DNA of 64,000 nucleotides from Taenia hydatigena (GCA_036345935.2 JADWOT020000005.1:868001-932000); one strand, 5' to 3'; counted from the stretch's first letter, positions 13,171 to 25,333 are shown. Notes: generated from the letters alone by a model not told the origin. Made by a program: numbers and translations.

Positions 13171-16100
13171 ATCTGTTTTCAAGTCCCTTTTTAGGATTTT
13201 TTATGGACTTCCGCTTGTGTTTAATCTAGATTACTTTACAGTAGCCCTTTTGATACATTTTAGTGCGCACCATATACGACTTGCTCCCATTTTTGTTGAA
13301 TTGTCCTTAATTTGGCGTTTCGTTTTTCATTTTACCTCGCATATTTTTTATGAATTTCGCAATTTAATCTTTTGCAATTTTTTAAAATTTTTTAGTGATT
13401 TTGTGTATTTTTTGTTTTTTAGCCTAATTTTTATTCTTTTTTCCTTCTTTTTCTAATCCTTCTCCTTCAAGGTCATTGGCTGCGCTGCAGTTCTCCGAAC
13501 GGCGGTAGTGCGGTTGCTGCGTCTGCGTTCCGGTGGCTGTTGGGCCTTCGACTGGTTGTAGAACGTGGGGTCTTGTCAATGCTTTGTGGTTGCTAAGCTG
13601 AGAGTTCTTCCATGCTGCTCTTGTTCGCCTCTTTTAGCCCTTTTGGGGCTGCCTAACTGGGTAAGTGGCAAATCTTGATTTTGTGTATCAGATATGACCT
13701 GGGTTTACATTTTAACTAATCAGTAAAAAGGTTTGGATGCATTCGAAGGTGTGGATTTTATTCTTACCAACTGTATTCACGGAGAGACGAGCGCTGGTTT
13801 CTCACTAATGCAGAAGTGTAGCGATTAGGTGTTGTTGGGAGCGATGGAATCAGTCTCTCTACTCACGTGATGCATTTTTTTACCACTGTATAGCACGACA
13901 GGCGATAACTTGGGACTGTTTTGTTAGTTTGTGCCTTTCCTGCAACACGTCATAGCAAAACTGGCATGCCGCTGCATATATTCGGTGCCAGCAATATGCA
14001 TTTTGGTATTTGGAATGTTGATTACCCGTCTGCATATATGTGTCCAGTGTGTACTTGGACGACATCAGCAGCAAGGCCGTACGGAATGTGGTGTCTTATT
14101 CAGTGGGCAATTTCACTCGTCATCAATGCAGTCTGCCCTATTCTATGTTATTCTACTTGACATTAGGTCAAGGTCTATTCAGACGCCAGGGGGCAGTTTA
14201 CACACCAGAAGAGCTGCATGCGTTGGCGTCACTACGCAGACCGTACTTTGTAGCAGGCTTAAATGTTTGCTTGTTAAGTTGTTTCTTTTGTCCTACCGGT
14301 AGTTATGTTTGTGGTTGTTAGCTTTGCATCGCTCTGGACCCTCATGCATCATTTTCTCCATTGTTGGGCTTTTTTCCTTTTCAGATGTTACAACCTTACT
14401 TACTCTGGTGATGGTGAAGTAACATTTAATGAGTGCTTGGAATGGCAGCCAACGCGAGATGTTGGAGTGTTTCGCGGCGGTGGCGGTGGCGACGTCTCCG
14501 TCTGGGTCGAGCGAAGGGGATTTTGGACGGCATGGACGACACGGACTACTACTACTGCTGCTATTATGTCTGCATGTCTTTGTCTTCGCGGGGCATGGGT
14601 GGTTGAGTGAGTAGGTGGATGGATGGCGGAGAGGGAGGGGAAAGGCTAGGGGAGCTCTGTCGTGAGTGTGTGAAGGTGTGAGGGGGAAGCTCTCTTACGA
14701 CGACGACGACGACAACAACAATGAATGGGAGCGCTATGGAGCAGAGCTCGTCGATGGGAATTGCGGCATATTTTGCTTCCGAAGGTATGAAAATGCAATT
14801 GCTGTGGGAGGGTGACATTTAATTTATTGCTAGCTGTAGAGGTGATGAGTAGTGATGCATCGTGCCAGAGGAGGTAAGCAAGTGAGTGGGTCTCCACCTT
14901 GGAGTATGTTGGGTGCGAGTCGTTGAAGGAGTGTTCTGCTGCTCCCACTGCTACTACTACTACTACTGCGACTTAGTCTTGAGAATGAGAATGGATTGGA
15001 AAGGAGTGGGTTGGTGGACGTGAAGAGGAGGAAGAAGTGGGGTGGAGTGGGGGGTGGGTGGTATCTAGGGAGAGGAGTTGGCGTAGCTGCCATCTTCTCT
15101 ATGCAACTAATTACTTAGTGGGATGGGGGTGATGTGTGCGAATTGGGCGGCGGGCGGTTGTGAGGGTGCCGTGGCATACCGGTGGGGTGTTAGCTTGCGG
15201 TGTTCCCTCGTGTTGGCGTGGGAAGTGTCGGGTGTGCCTCCCTCGATCAGCGCTTTATTTTTGGAAAGACGACGGGGAGGCACTTCCATCTTACAACTCT
15301 TTTTTAATGTTGCAGGTGCGATGAGTGCAGAATTCCATGAGGGATGGGGGGATGGTAGGCACTCGACGGTGACGCATCGACAGTTGGTGGACGCGGCTAC
15401 ATCAACTTAAGTGGCGACTCAACCTTTCTATGCCTCTGCCGGTGCCGCTGATACTGCGTTTGCGTGAACATCACCAACGACGGGCACATTCATTCATTCA
15501 TCCGACGATCCCTATCGCAACAACAGCTTCGTAAGTTCTTTACATTCATTATCTGTTATTAGTGGCGTCTACCCATTTGATAAAATTTGTCTCGTCTTTC
15601 TATCACACGTGGAGACACTAGAGCTTCCGTTTTGTGCAAACTCACTGCGGATAATATGTGTCTTGTCAAGGTGCATAAGTGAATTATTCATGTAGGGTTT
15701 CCTTCCTCTTTTGGATTTGTGTAGAGCCTCTATGCAGTTAACTTGGTCATTGAAATGCAAGCACTATCTTCTACTTTCCAAGTAGACAAAATCGAACCAA
15801 CGGTGCTGTGTGTTTGTAGCAGGTTATATGAATGCTTGTTTAAAATACGGCTGGTAAGGTGTTGTTTTTGCAGTTGTCAGGTTTGTCGTATCCTCCCTCG
15901 CCGATCTATGGCTTTAATGGGCAGTTTTGAGGCCCTGTTCAGCGACTCATCCACCCACTTATCCACCAGTGCATGCTCTGTCCGGTGTTGTCGATGACGA
16001 GGGATGTTTGGAAGAGGCGGTTGAAGGTACCCTCCCGTCTGTGCACTAAATGACACGTAAATTTGCTCCCCTCCTCTTCCCTCTGCCGTCAATGCTACTG

Positions 16101-17294
16101 ATACTGCTCACTGTTAGCAATTTGAAGGCCTCCGTTATTATTATTGTTGTTGTTATTGGTGCTACTATTTGTTATACTTAACTATTGCTACTGTTGAAGC
16201 CAGTAAAGGTGAATGTGTTCATACTGTTTTCCATGCTTTATTGCTTAATAGAAAGGTGGGGAGCTGGGAAAAAGATTTGTTTAACACCTTCTGCCCTGAG
16301 CCTTCTTTGATTCATCTGTCCACGTGAGGTGTTTTCTGCCTGTGACGTTTAGGTCACAAGTAGCCAGCCAACCAACCAACGAAGCTCGGGTTGTTGCTCA
16401 CTTAGATCAGATGGCGGCTGGCGTAGTTCATCAAATAAATAGTAATAGTAATTTTCAGTTTTGGACTTTGCTTGCGGAAAAATTTCTCGTCGGAAAGGCT
16501 TAGAGCAGGTCATCATTGGATTATGGTTTGACCTTTGTAACATGGAGAAGTATCATTTCAGAAGTATCGTTTCTTGCTGGGATTTGCTCGTTGTTGAACA
16601 AATCACAGTAAGATTTAGAGTTGCCCCAACTAGCTCTGGTTCGCTGGTGACCATGTTAGGCGAATAGTATCGCCTAAGTCAGTAGGATTTGGCGCGGTTC
16701 TTGTATTGCAAATATTAATAGACGTAGCCATCTACCCAAAACGCCTTTGCTGCACAGTGGGTGATGTTGGTATGAGTCGCCTTGTAGGTTTCGTTGAAAG
16801 TCATTGCTTTCTTTGTGCGAAGTGAATTGCTGTGGTACGCTGTAACTGCTGAGTTAAATCCCAACAATGTCATTAATTAATTACACTAACCAAGATGCAA
16901 GTTTCCTATAACCCTGTGGAAGGGTGGGGAGGCCAATAGAACCTGGAGTGTGGGACGGGGAGAGCTGAATGACGCAAAACTGGAACGGTGCATGAAACAC
17001 CGCATAGCGCTTGTGCCTCATGTTACTCATTTCATTTCAGTAGGAGTGTTTTTTTCTAATGAAGAATTATGAAGCACAGAGGTGTCGGGGCTGCAGGGTG
17101 GGAATGTCTTTCTTACGGCAAAGAAGGTAACATTTGACTGTGACTGGAGATCTCTCCTTTGCAAAGGTGATAGTTCATTGACAAAGCAGCTTTTTAACCA
17201 CCTCGTGGTGTTGAAGGCTCCCATTAGTTTAAATCTGTGCTTTGGATGAAGGAGGGAGGGGTTTACTAGCAAGCAGTAGGTTTTCTATGCCAAT
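13171..17294 (+). other. GC-richer stretch with possible exons, unresolved
   Basis: After an AT-rich run to 13450 the sequence becomes GC-richer. Plus-strand splice-like signals include a donor GTAAGT at 13661, an acceptor after a long pyrimidine run at 14384, and a 32-base GT..AG interval at 15531-15562 that joins two open frames in phase (start at 15430), which could continue via the donor at 15671 to the acceptor at 15873. A frame at 14052-14320 also reads as plausible protein. None resembles the missing N-terminal part of the glycosyltransferase at 17295. Trinucleotide microsatellites lie at 14696-14721, 14950-14967 and 16136-16160. Tapeworm introns can be very short, so a multi-exon gene is possible, but I cannot assemble one with confidence. 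Confidence 0.25.
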
Positions 17295-17669
17295 TTGTTG
17301 ATATATTCGATGCATTCTAAAAGCACTTGCAATTTCCTTTACGTCAACTATCGAGCGCCTTACCTCTACTCCATCTCGCATGTGAATCGGTGGAAACACT
17401 TCTTTCCGGAGGAGTGTAGCGGAGTGTGGCGCCACGCTGTCTGCATCTTCGACCTCTACGGTATGCGTCCCCTCTTTACGCCGGACTCGCCTTATCTCTT
17501 TGTAAATAAATTTGTTATGCACATCAACGCCCCTGTGCTGGATGTGACGGAGCGGTGGTTCTACAGCTGGCAGGATTGGTACTACCGCCAAGTCGATCAA
17601 ATTGCCACCAATCTCGACTCCTTCCGCAATCTTCTCCAGGTAGGGTACCAGTTGTCGAGAGGTAATTAG
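17295..17669 (+). CDS. Terminal exon of a GCNT-like beta-1,6-N-acetylglucosaminyltransferase
   Basis: C-terminal exon of a core-2/I-branching type enzyme (GT14, PF02485), a Golgi type II membrane protein that adds a beta-1,6-linked GlcNAc branch to O-glycans. The family signature is visible: a CSG..RHAVC segment, then SPYLFVNKF, equivalent to the HLFANKF motif near the family C terminus, then an aspartate/tryptophan-rich tail to the stop at 17667-17669. The true exon start is uncertain. AG acceptors near 17332 or 17358 fit the frame better than the open-frame start. A poly(A) signal follows at 17778. The catalytic N-terminal two thirds is not found between 12115 and 17295, so upstream exons are unrecognised, lost, or displaced by the inverted repeat. 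Xylosyltransferase (same GT14 family) is the main alternative. Confidence 0.7.
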   Translation: MLIYSMHSKSTCNFLYVNYRAPYLYSISHVNRWKHFFPEECSGVWRHAVCIFDLYGMRPLFTPDSPYLFVNKFVMHINAPVLDVTERWFYSWQDWYYRQVDQIATNLDSFRNLLQVGYQLSRGN

Positions 17670-17777
17670 GAAAATGGGAAGTTTAAATGAGGCTCAGATC
17701 TCATCTTATCTCCCTCCACCATCGCCATCCCCCAAGCACCTGCGTCTAATGCTATTTTTGTGCAAGTTCTAACTTTA

Positions 17778-17783
17778 AATAAA
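17778..17783 (+). terminator. Poly(A) signal AATAAA of the GCNT-like gene
   Basis: Canonical AATAAA 109 bases after the stop at 17667-17669, supporting 17295-17669 as the true last exon. Confidence 0.6.
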
Positions 17784-18691
17784 GATTGCGTAGTGAAATT
17801 GGCAATTGTTCTGGGGCCGAAGTGATGGGCTTCCAGCTATTCAATTCTGCACGTTACGAGTCATGACACATCGTCTGCTACTACTTTCTGAGTCATGCAC
17901 CTTACGACAACTCTGATGATAAACCAGGCACTACAGTGGTGTTGTCCCTAGGCAAACACATTCTAAAAGTGAAGGAATTTCACCTTTCAAAGGTAAGAGG
18001 GAAGGGTGATGGCTGAACCCTGTAGACCAACAATGGAATAATTAAAGTTACATTGAGTTTATGTACCTTCTCGGTAATAGAGTTGAATTGGGATTAGGCT
18101 ATTCATTGTGTTTCCTGAAAGAACCCTTAACCATGTTGCCGTAAAGTGGATTACCTACTAGTGCCATCTACTCTACCAGTTTTCCGGCACTTCCGAAGCT
18201 CTTTCTAAGTTTGGGTGAGATGGGAGTAGTGTTACCAGACCCAATTCAAACGGGGGGCAATTGATGCCGCGTCATTTTGTAGCGAATATTGAAATCTCAA
18301 GCTCCGCACAAAGGCTAGTAAGGCAGTTCAAACGAGGAACTCGTTTACACCTTATGGAGCAAGGGAAGGAAGGGCTGATGGCACGACTCACACTTTTTCA
18401 CTCTCCTGCTTGACTACGTGAGTCTCCTCCATCTTCACAATTCGGTCCTCAGGATGGTGCCTCTATTATCATCAAAAGTAGGAGCTGGAAAGTTGGTGAA
18501 GTAGGCGGCATGATCGAGGCCCAAAACGCTCGATGCTAAGACTTCGACGAAAACTTATCCCTCCTGGCGCCTGGCTTATCGCCTTGACACAACGCCAACT
18601 GTGCATAGTCGATTTAACTTATTCCCCTTAAATGTGTCAAGCGTCTGTGGTCTGCGAGATCGGGCGAGCAAATTGGGCGGCAGATTTGTAT
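17784..18691. other. Unannotated, nothing recognised
   Basis: No open frame, repeat or RNA that I can support. Confidence 0.5.
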
Positions 18692-18857
18692 CATATTTTG
18701 CCCTCGCTTGGTGGTAGAAATAACAAAGCTAATGTACCTACTCTCTTTTGTGATACGAAAGTTGATTGCTCGAGGGAAGGCGGGTAGGACGATAGGACTT
18801 CAAGAATTACAGCAAAGCTCACATCTCATGCTGGCATATGTACATTTTACCAATTCG
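18692..18857 (+). repeat. Diverged direct repeat, copy 1
   Basis: Matches 19062-19228 at a distance of about 371 bases. Shared blocks include GCCCTCGCT, GAAAGTTGATTGCTCGA and GCAGCAAAGCTC-like sequence. The copies are diverged, with no coding potential seen. Confidence 0.7.
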
Positions 18858-19061
18858 AACCCCTGCGGTTCGAGATGACGCAAGTAAAGTGCTGCTTTAG
18901 ATACTCTTTCGTCTCCGTCGCTGTGTGGTCCTGCGGATTCTGTGGCATCTTCGGACTGCAACACTAGTCAAGCTCAGTTGGTCCCAGTTCGCAAAGCAGC
19001 AGAACAGCCTTCTCAAAATTCCCCAAAGCATGGTCAACTTAGAACAGGTTACATAGCAACA

Positions 19062-19228
19062 TAATTCGCCCTCGCTCAGTGGCTTAATTACAAAAAGAAG
19101 AACATACCTGTTTGCGTTTATGTGACACGAAAGTTGATTGCTCGAAGAAAGGTTGGTACGGTGACAAGATTTCAAAAATGCAGCAAAGCTCGCATCCTAC
19201 GTTGGCAACAGACCTTTTGCAAATTCGG
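19062..19228 (+). repeat. Diverged direct repeat, copy 2
   Basis: Second copy of 18692-18857. The 200-odd bases between the copies are not obviously repeated, so this is a spaced duplication and not a simple tandem array. Confidence 0.7.
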
Positions 19229-19626
19229 AGAATCTTAAGCTGCTAATGCATCGATGGTGCATTAGCAATGATAGGATGATGCATTTATGTGCCCATTTTT
19301 AAAAGTAGTAACTGTACAATGAAGACTTGGCCGCTAGTTGAGTAGCAGTAGTATTTCCTAGCCTTCAATAAAATCCCGGTTTTAAAACAAACCTCTTTCT
19401 TGCTTGTGATAAAAGAACCATTTTAGTCTATAAAAAGGGCTTTGAGAATGTAGCAACTACCAGCTTATGCAAGTCCCGATTGCCGGGCGCCAGCATGCAG
19501 TTATTCAAAAAATTCAAGACCTCAAATACAATCTGCTGAACACTTAAATCTGCAAACATGGTTTTTACCTGGTTATTAAAATGACTCTATACTCAACGAA
19601 TGAGAATGCTTTCTATGAGGCGGAGT

Positions 19627-20801
19627 TAATGTGTGTCCCAAAATGCATGCAAGATGTGGATTTTGGGCCATTTGTGCGATAAAGTGATAACAACAAAAAC
19701 AGGAAAACAGTTTGACAGCTGACAGTTGAAGGTTATCGGAAAAGGCGTTGAAAGGCAGAACAATGCGTCTTTGATGTTTAGTAACATTTGAAAACAATGA
19801 AGGTTTGTCTGCTTTAGTTTGCAATTTTCGTGCAAAATATGGTTGAATTACGATTAATTAAAGAACTTGGGGCAATTGATTCATTTGGTGATATCCAAAA
19901 TTCTGATCATTCTTCAACAGGTTGATTAACAAGAGACATCAGAGCTGCTCGTGGGTGTATTGCTGACACTCCAGATGTGTCACTTCCAGAAGCCCTCTAC
20001 AGCGTGTTCGCACGAAATGCTTGCATCTTCACGTTCACAAAGATTCGGGGCCCGATGACATTGCACAGCGAATAGAGATGGCTGAATGGTTGGATGCTGA
20101 TTTTCCAAATAAAATCGTCTCCAGCGACGCGACTGTTCATTTCATCTTGCTGACTTAGTTACTCGACAAAGTTGTTGCATTCGGGGTTCACACAACCCAC
20201 GAGCGATTGCTGGGAAAATAGTATCAACAACGCGTTAATGGATGGTGCGGATTTCGGGCTGAAGACATCATCTTCATGCGGTTAGTCAGACAATGCCAAT
20301 TGATGGTGCTCACTATCACGACTTGATAATCCAGTTTTTTTGTGCCTCAATTGCAAATTATGGATGGCAGAGGACAGGCGATTTCAATAGGACGGTGCGG
20401 CATGCCATATTTGGCGAGAAGCATTTCAATTGTTGGACAACTGACTTCCTGGTCGTGCAAGTTCCCGCCTTGGTAATGAGAATAGGTCACCCAGGTCATT
20501 CGAATTAACGTTTTTAGGATTTATTGAAGTCCAAGGTGTATGTTAACAAGCCCATGGTCACTCACGCCTTGAAGAAGGAAATTGAGCGCTATATCAATGA
20601 AATTCAGCCGCATTTTTATGCACAATGGTCATGAAAATTTCAGCAAAGGAGTGCGCACGAGCCATTTACCCACTATGCCATCCCATTCATGACCTTGCGC
20701 TGTGTCTCTCTTACAGTTCAATAAACTGCTTACAACTTTGAGTTATGAACCTAGGTTTTTATCAAATTACTTTTTACGCAAATTTGAGGCACCCTTTATT
20801 A
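19627..20801 (+). mobile_element. Decayed IS630-Tc1-mariner DNA transposon
   Basis: About 1.17 kb, the usual size for this superfamily. Candidate imperfect terminal inverted repeats are 19627-19646 and 20778-20801: roughly 14 of 21 positions agree when the right end is reverse-complemented, both containing a GTG.C.CAAA core, and TA is present at both ends. Between them is a plus-strand transposase relic. The superfamily normally inserts at TA. This copy is far too damaged to be mobile and is an old insertion. The terminal repeats are weaker evidence than the coding relic. Confidence 0.75.
19780..20690 (+). pseudogene. Transposase relic (HTH then DDE_3-like domain)
   Basis: Transposase that would cut and join DNA with a DDD/E triad. 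Pieces are readable in shifting plus-strand frames: an N-terminal helix-turn-helix segment (about 19790-19860, ending in a FRAKYG motif typical of the DUF4817-type HTH), then a stretch ending KIVSSDATVHF with the first catalytic Asp at 20126-20128, a VNG.CGF segment near 20240, a RFQ-stop-DGAACH segment holding the second Asp at 20391-20393, and a remnant of the WPPRS.DLTP.DFFLWG motif at about 20485-20530 where the third acidic residue is lost. The tail contains an NFSKRV-like remnant. Several stops and frameshifts make it clearly nonfunctional. Its nearest relatives should be invertebrate transposases of this subgroup. Confidence 0.8.
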
Positions 20802-23800
20802 GATGGGGGCAGTGTCATTTGCACCCATAAAAGTGTAAGTAATGAGAAATTAAATTCTTCCAGCCCAAATTGGTTGAATTCAATCGGTCATTTTGAATTC
20901 CTAAAGTCATAGGAACGAAATCGGTGAAGAGTCCGGTTGAGATACTATGTGCTACGATAAACTGCAGCTCTTCAGGTCACCTCCCAAAGGCCTAGAAGCC
21001 GAACCACTCTAAAAGGTCCTTTCCTGTTGACGTGAGGAAAACCTGAGAGGACCATCCCACCAGGTGAAATAGTGTTCTAAGGAAATGGGAGTGTACTTCG
21101 ATGATGCATATTCTGCTATGCTATAATGACTTTCTTTGAATTTGGGGAAATCTCGGAGCGTTACGCATATTGCAGTGGGTGCGGTCCTTTTTTGCATGAA
21201 AAATTCTGGGTTGAATTTTGGCCGCAAAACCTTGAAGATCAATTCTCCACAATGGAGAAAAAGGACTTCAAATTTCGATGGACTATTGCAGTCATAGTAT
21301 TTTCATATGTAACATCATTCATGCCTCAATTAATCGCTAAACGTTGTGTTTTTAAGTTACAGAAAGGGTAAATGGACGGGCTAGCCACATTTACGGGTTG
21401 TGGTACATTTGGTTAGTTCATCGTCTCGTTTGCCATCATTCTGTCAAGTGGCGTATTACATTAGCTCTGCTAGTGGGAGATCCGTACGAAAATGTGCTAA
21501 TTTCAATGCGAAGTGAGATGGAACGATTGAGTGCTGACTTCGGTGAGCGAATGAATACGTTTGGCGTGTGAGGAAGCGGTAAACCGAACTCGATGAAGAT
21601 CATCCATCTTTTCGCTGAGTGGAGAAGCAAGTAGTAATGAAAACCATATCAGCGAAGAAGTGAGAGGAGATGCGACGCAATGTAGGTTGTCATTGGCATC
21701 TGATGTTTCCTAATCCTTTACAATCTCGTCAGTAATGTAGGAAATGAGGTGGGAAGGCGATTATTGATGTGGGCATTAATTACCGTCTACAGTGAGTTGG
21801 TGCAGTGGACCAATACTTCTTTCTGAAAACAGGTGGTTCGGGGCGGAAATTGCTGCAGAACTCATCGAAGGCACGTCAGAAAATCCTGCTTTTGTGTGCA
21901 TTTGGAGAAGGGACGCAGACCTCCTTTAGTCGCCACGAGTGCTTGCTGTGGTGGTGGTGGACAAACTGATGTGACTGATTTGGAGTGCTCTTGCTGTCCA
22001 TTTGGTTACATCTTCCACGAGGGATAAGGTCGCGAACCCAATTTTCCACCTTCACACAGGGAGAAGGTAAAGAATGCCTGCACTGAACACTCCTTGATTA
22101 CGACATAATTTGCTACCAGAAATTACAGAACACAGTTTGTTTACGATCTGAGATGCATTCCGCAGTAGTTGGAAGAAGTGCAGTAGACATTAGTGAAGCG
22201 TATCGTTTGTGATGAAATGGCTTGAACAGTTCAATTTGGGTGATGCCTAGTCACTTGAAGGGCATCGCTCTCAAGGCGACTCTCTATTTTGAATAACGAA
22301 GAAGAGGTGCATGTCTCCCCTGCCTAAACTTTATTCGGGATCATTGTGCGAAGAACAGGCAGCAGCGCTATCCAACTGGAGTGATGGTGCAATGGTGGAT
22401 TCACTACTCCTCTATCGACATTGAAATTTGTGTGGCGGAGGCTGACTGCCATCCAGATGACATGACATGGTACGTGGCCATGAATTTGTTCTTCCTGTAC
22501 CTTATCCACGCACGTCTAGAGTGGTTTGCTGAGCGATTGTCCGAGTGGGAGAATGGCGTATGGTGGGACTGACTCAGGGTGCCACGGTTAATGAGCGAAT
22601 GGACATCTCATCATCAAGGATTGCCCCTGAAGCTTCCACACATAGAGGTCATCTCATGGACCTGAAGCACTTACCACTTCATGTCTCAAAGACTGTGCTT
22701 TCAGTGTGTGCGTATGGCGGAATGTAGACACAGTTTTTCGTGGTGGTGAATGGTTTACTTACAGAAGACTGAAGGTCACTGATAGGCGAGATCCTTCTAC
22801 TCGATGGAAACCGACACAACTGCTTTCCACTTTGCGATATTCAAGCAGATACCTTTTCCACACCACAGCAACTGACATTAACGACAGTGTGGCCACCTTC
22901 ACAGGCAACAGGGATGCCAGTTGGATGATCACGAAGCAGTAGTAGTGGAGTACGAGACACGTTGAGGAGGATTCACTGAAGCGCGCTCCGATTTCTTCCC
23001 TCAACGCCTTCTAAAAGCACTCTCGAGGCAAAGTGACAGCATGTCGCTTCTTTTAAAGGCTCATAATACCTCTTCCAACAGTTGGCAATTTACTTCCAAA
23101 TGAACGCATTACCTGTGCTAACAACAATTAACTGCAACCCAACAAATGAAAACAGTTATACACCTCCTCCTGAAGCAAAATAGGCCGCACCTATCACATA
23201 GTCATGCAGATTAGCTACGGCTAACGGAGCTTCAATCTACAATAGAACATCTCTATCATCAAGTGATTGGTGCTCATCTTCGTCTCTCCCCTGCAACCTT
23301 GATGTGATTGAGAAGAGAGCCTGCTGTTGGCAGAGGTTGTGTTTTCATGCTAAAGTGGATCGCCAATAAGTGCGGTCTATTGAGGCGACTAAGTGGATGA
23401 GCGGTGGGTGGGAAGACGATGGAAGATGAGTGATGAGTAATGAGTGGAGGTGGAGTGGAGGTGGAAGTTAGTGTGTGAGCCTAAATTACACCATCTCGGT
23501 GGTTTGTGTTAGGCGTACTTACGATAACTGATTGATTGAGCTTAGCCGCAGAAGAGGTGTGGGTGGACAAAATGAACGATAGGCATGAGATAGGCTTTCT
23601 CTGTGGAATATGAAGTAGCGACATTGCCCTGAGGAGGCTACAGACAGCCCAACCAATTTGAAACGTTGAGGTTGGTTTTTTGGCATAGATTGGAGCTCCG
23701 GATACGAAGTGTCCCGAGAGCATGTTGATATGCGTTGGTTAAGTAGGTGCAGTTAGTTATTGGTTGTGAAGTAGTAATGATAAAGCGATTGGTTAATTAA

Positions 23801-23869
23801 TAGAGAGGCTGTTGAAATGTATTGCTGAAGCAATTGATTATTCAAGTGATTGAAAGAGATGATGATTTG
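20802..23869. other. Unannotated, nothing recognised
   Basis: About 3 kb without a supportable gene. Open frames on both strands are short and unlike any family I know. Purine-rich, low-complexity sequence begins near 23400 and leads into the microsatellite. Confidence 0.5.
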
Positions 23870-24300
23870 GAGAAGGGGAACGGCAACAGCAATCCTACTA
23901 CTAAAGAAAGAAAGAAAGAGAGAGGGGAGTGGTAAATAGGGAAGAAAGTGAAAAAAAGGGAGAGGAGGGTGCTGACCTGCAATGGAAGTAGAAATGAAGG
24001 AATGAGAGAGGGATGGAGGGGGAAATGGAAAGAATGAGGAAGGTGGGAGTGCGCGAATGAATGAATGAATGCGGCGGTAGTAGAAGTAGTGCTCATCAAA
24101 GAAAAGGCATAACTTGAAGTGAAGGGATGAAAAAAGGAGGGGAAAAAGAGGAGGGAGGGAGGGAGGGAGGGAGGGAGGGAGGGAGGGAGGGAGGAGGGAG
24201 GGGAGGAGGAGGAGGAGGGAGAGGAGGGAGGAGAGGAGGGAGGGAGGGAGGAGGGAGGAGGGAGGGAGGGAGGGAGGGAGGGAGGGAGGGAGGGAGGGAA
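23870..24300 (+). repeat. Purine-rich microsatellite, mainly (GGGA)n
   Basis: A long G/A strand with GGGA units dense from 24150 to 24299, AAAG near 23905 and GAAT near 24055. It explains the long proline/serine-rich open frames on the minus strand, which are not genes. Runs of three Gs at 4-base spacing could form G-quadruplexes or a triplex. Confidence 0.95.
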
Positions 24301-24463
24301 GAAGTCTACTAGCAACGTATAAGTAGTCGAGAGGAGGAGGAGGAGGCAAAGTGGTGCGTCTACTGGTAAGTTGTAAGTAGTGCCGCCTCAAGCTGGTGGC
24401 GTATTAATTGAGTGAGTGCAACAGTAGTGGTGTTAGGAGTAGTAAGTGCACCGGTGGGAATGG

Positions 24464-24472
24464 GTGCGTGTG

Positions 24473-24508
<36 letters not shown>
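24464..24508 (+). repeat. (TGCG)n microsatellite
   Basis: About ten TGCG units. Alternating purine-pyrimidine sequence of this kind can adopt Z-DNA. Arg/Thr/His- and Val/Cys-repeat open frames here are artefacts of it. Confidence 0.95.
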
Positions 24509-25333
24509 ACAGAGCAGTTGGGAGGATTTGGGAGGGGACATCGGGTAGGAGGAGGCGGAGAGTGCACCGTGAGAATGGGTGCATGTGGGCGTAGGAGGGT
24601 AGTATGGGTCTTAACAAATCCTCTTGTTATATCCATTTACCTTAATTTCCGCGGAGATTTTTGGCAAAAATACGTGGTGGAAAAAGGCCTAAGCATGACC
24701 AGCGCGCACTCATTATTGTCAAGCAGGAATCCAAGCATACGTTGCCACATTACGCTAAAGAGTCGTAAAAGGCAGGATGTCATTCACATTATTCACTGCT
24801 CATTCTTCACTTCGACTTGGGACTAATATCTTTGGACAGATGCAATGTAAATGCCAAGAATATTAAACCGCGTCAATGTCTGCATTTAAATATTCTGAAT
24901 TCGTAGTAAAGTTCCATTGAGCAATGAAGGGTGGATTGTAACCTAAGACATTGCATTTAGTTATCCGATGGGCGTCTCATAGGCACATCAGCCACTGCTG
25001 CAAAGTACTTTTAGTTTGATTCTTTTAAATTTAAGCATGCAAATAGAGTTTTATGCAAAGATTTGACAACGGCATTTCATATCAAAAATTGACATCATAC
25101 CAAAAACTAAAAACTTCGAGCTCCAGAAAAGTTCTGTGCCTTGAAACCAGCCTTTCGTTCATTTGCTAGGCATGCAGCTGGTTTGGATTTTCTTAGCAGC
25201 ATTTAAAATAAATCTTAAGTCGCTCTCCTTGCATAATGCATCCAGTCAAACTTCGCAACTGCATCTGTGCTTTACAAGCTGGTCCTGTTATACTATTTCG
25301 CATGTTTTTTCTAGGTCAAAATAAAAATATACA
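24509..25333. other. Unannotated, up to the gap
   Basis: No gene recognised. Unrelated to both arms of the inverted repeat, so homology does not cross the gap. Confidence 0.5.

Noticed and set aside
18840..18880. TTCGAACCCC / GGTTCGAG motifs suggesting a tRNA
   Set aside because: No foldable acceptor, D or anticodon arms around the motif.
23753..24391. Long minus-strand open frames rich in Pro, Ser and Leu
   Set aside because: Translation of the (GGGA)n microsatellite in several frames at once; no start context, splice sites or complexity.
24360..24826. Open frames with Arg-Thr-His or Val-Arg-Ala-Cys repeats
   Set aside because: Product of the (TGCG)n microsatellite.
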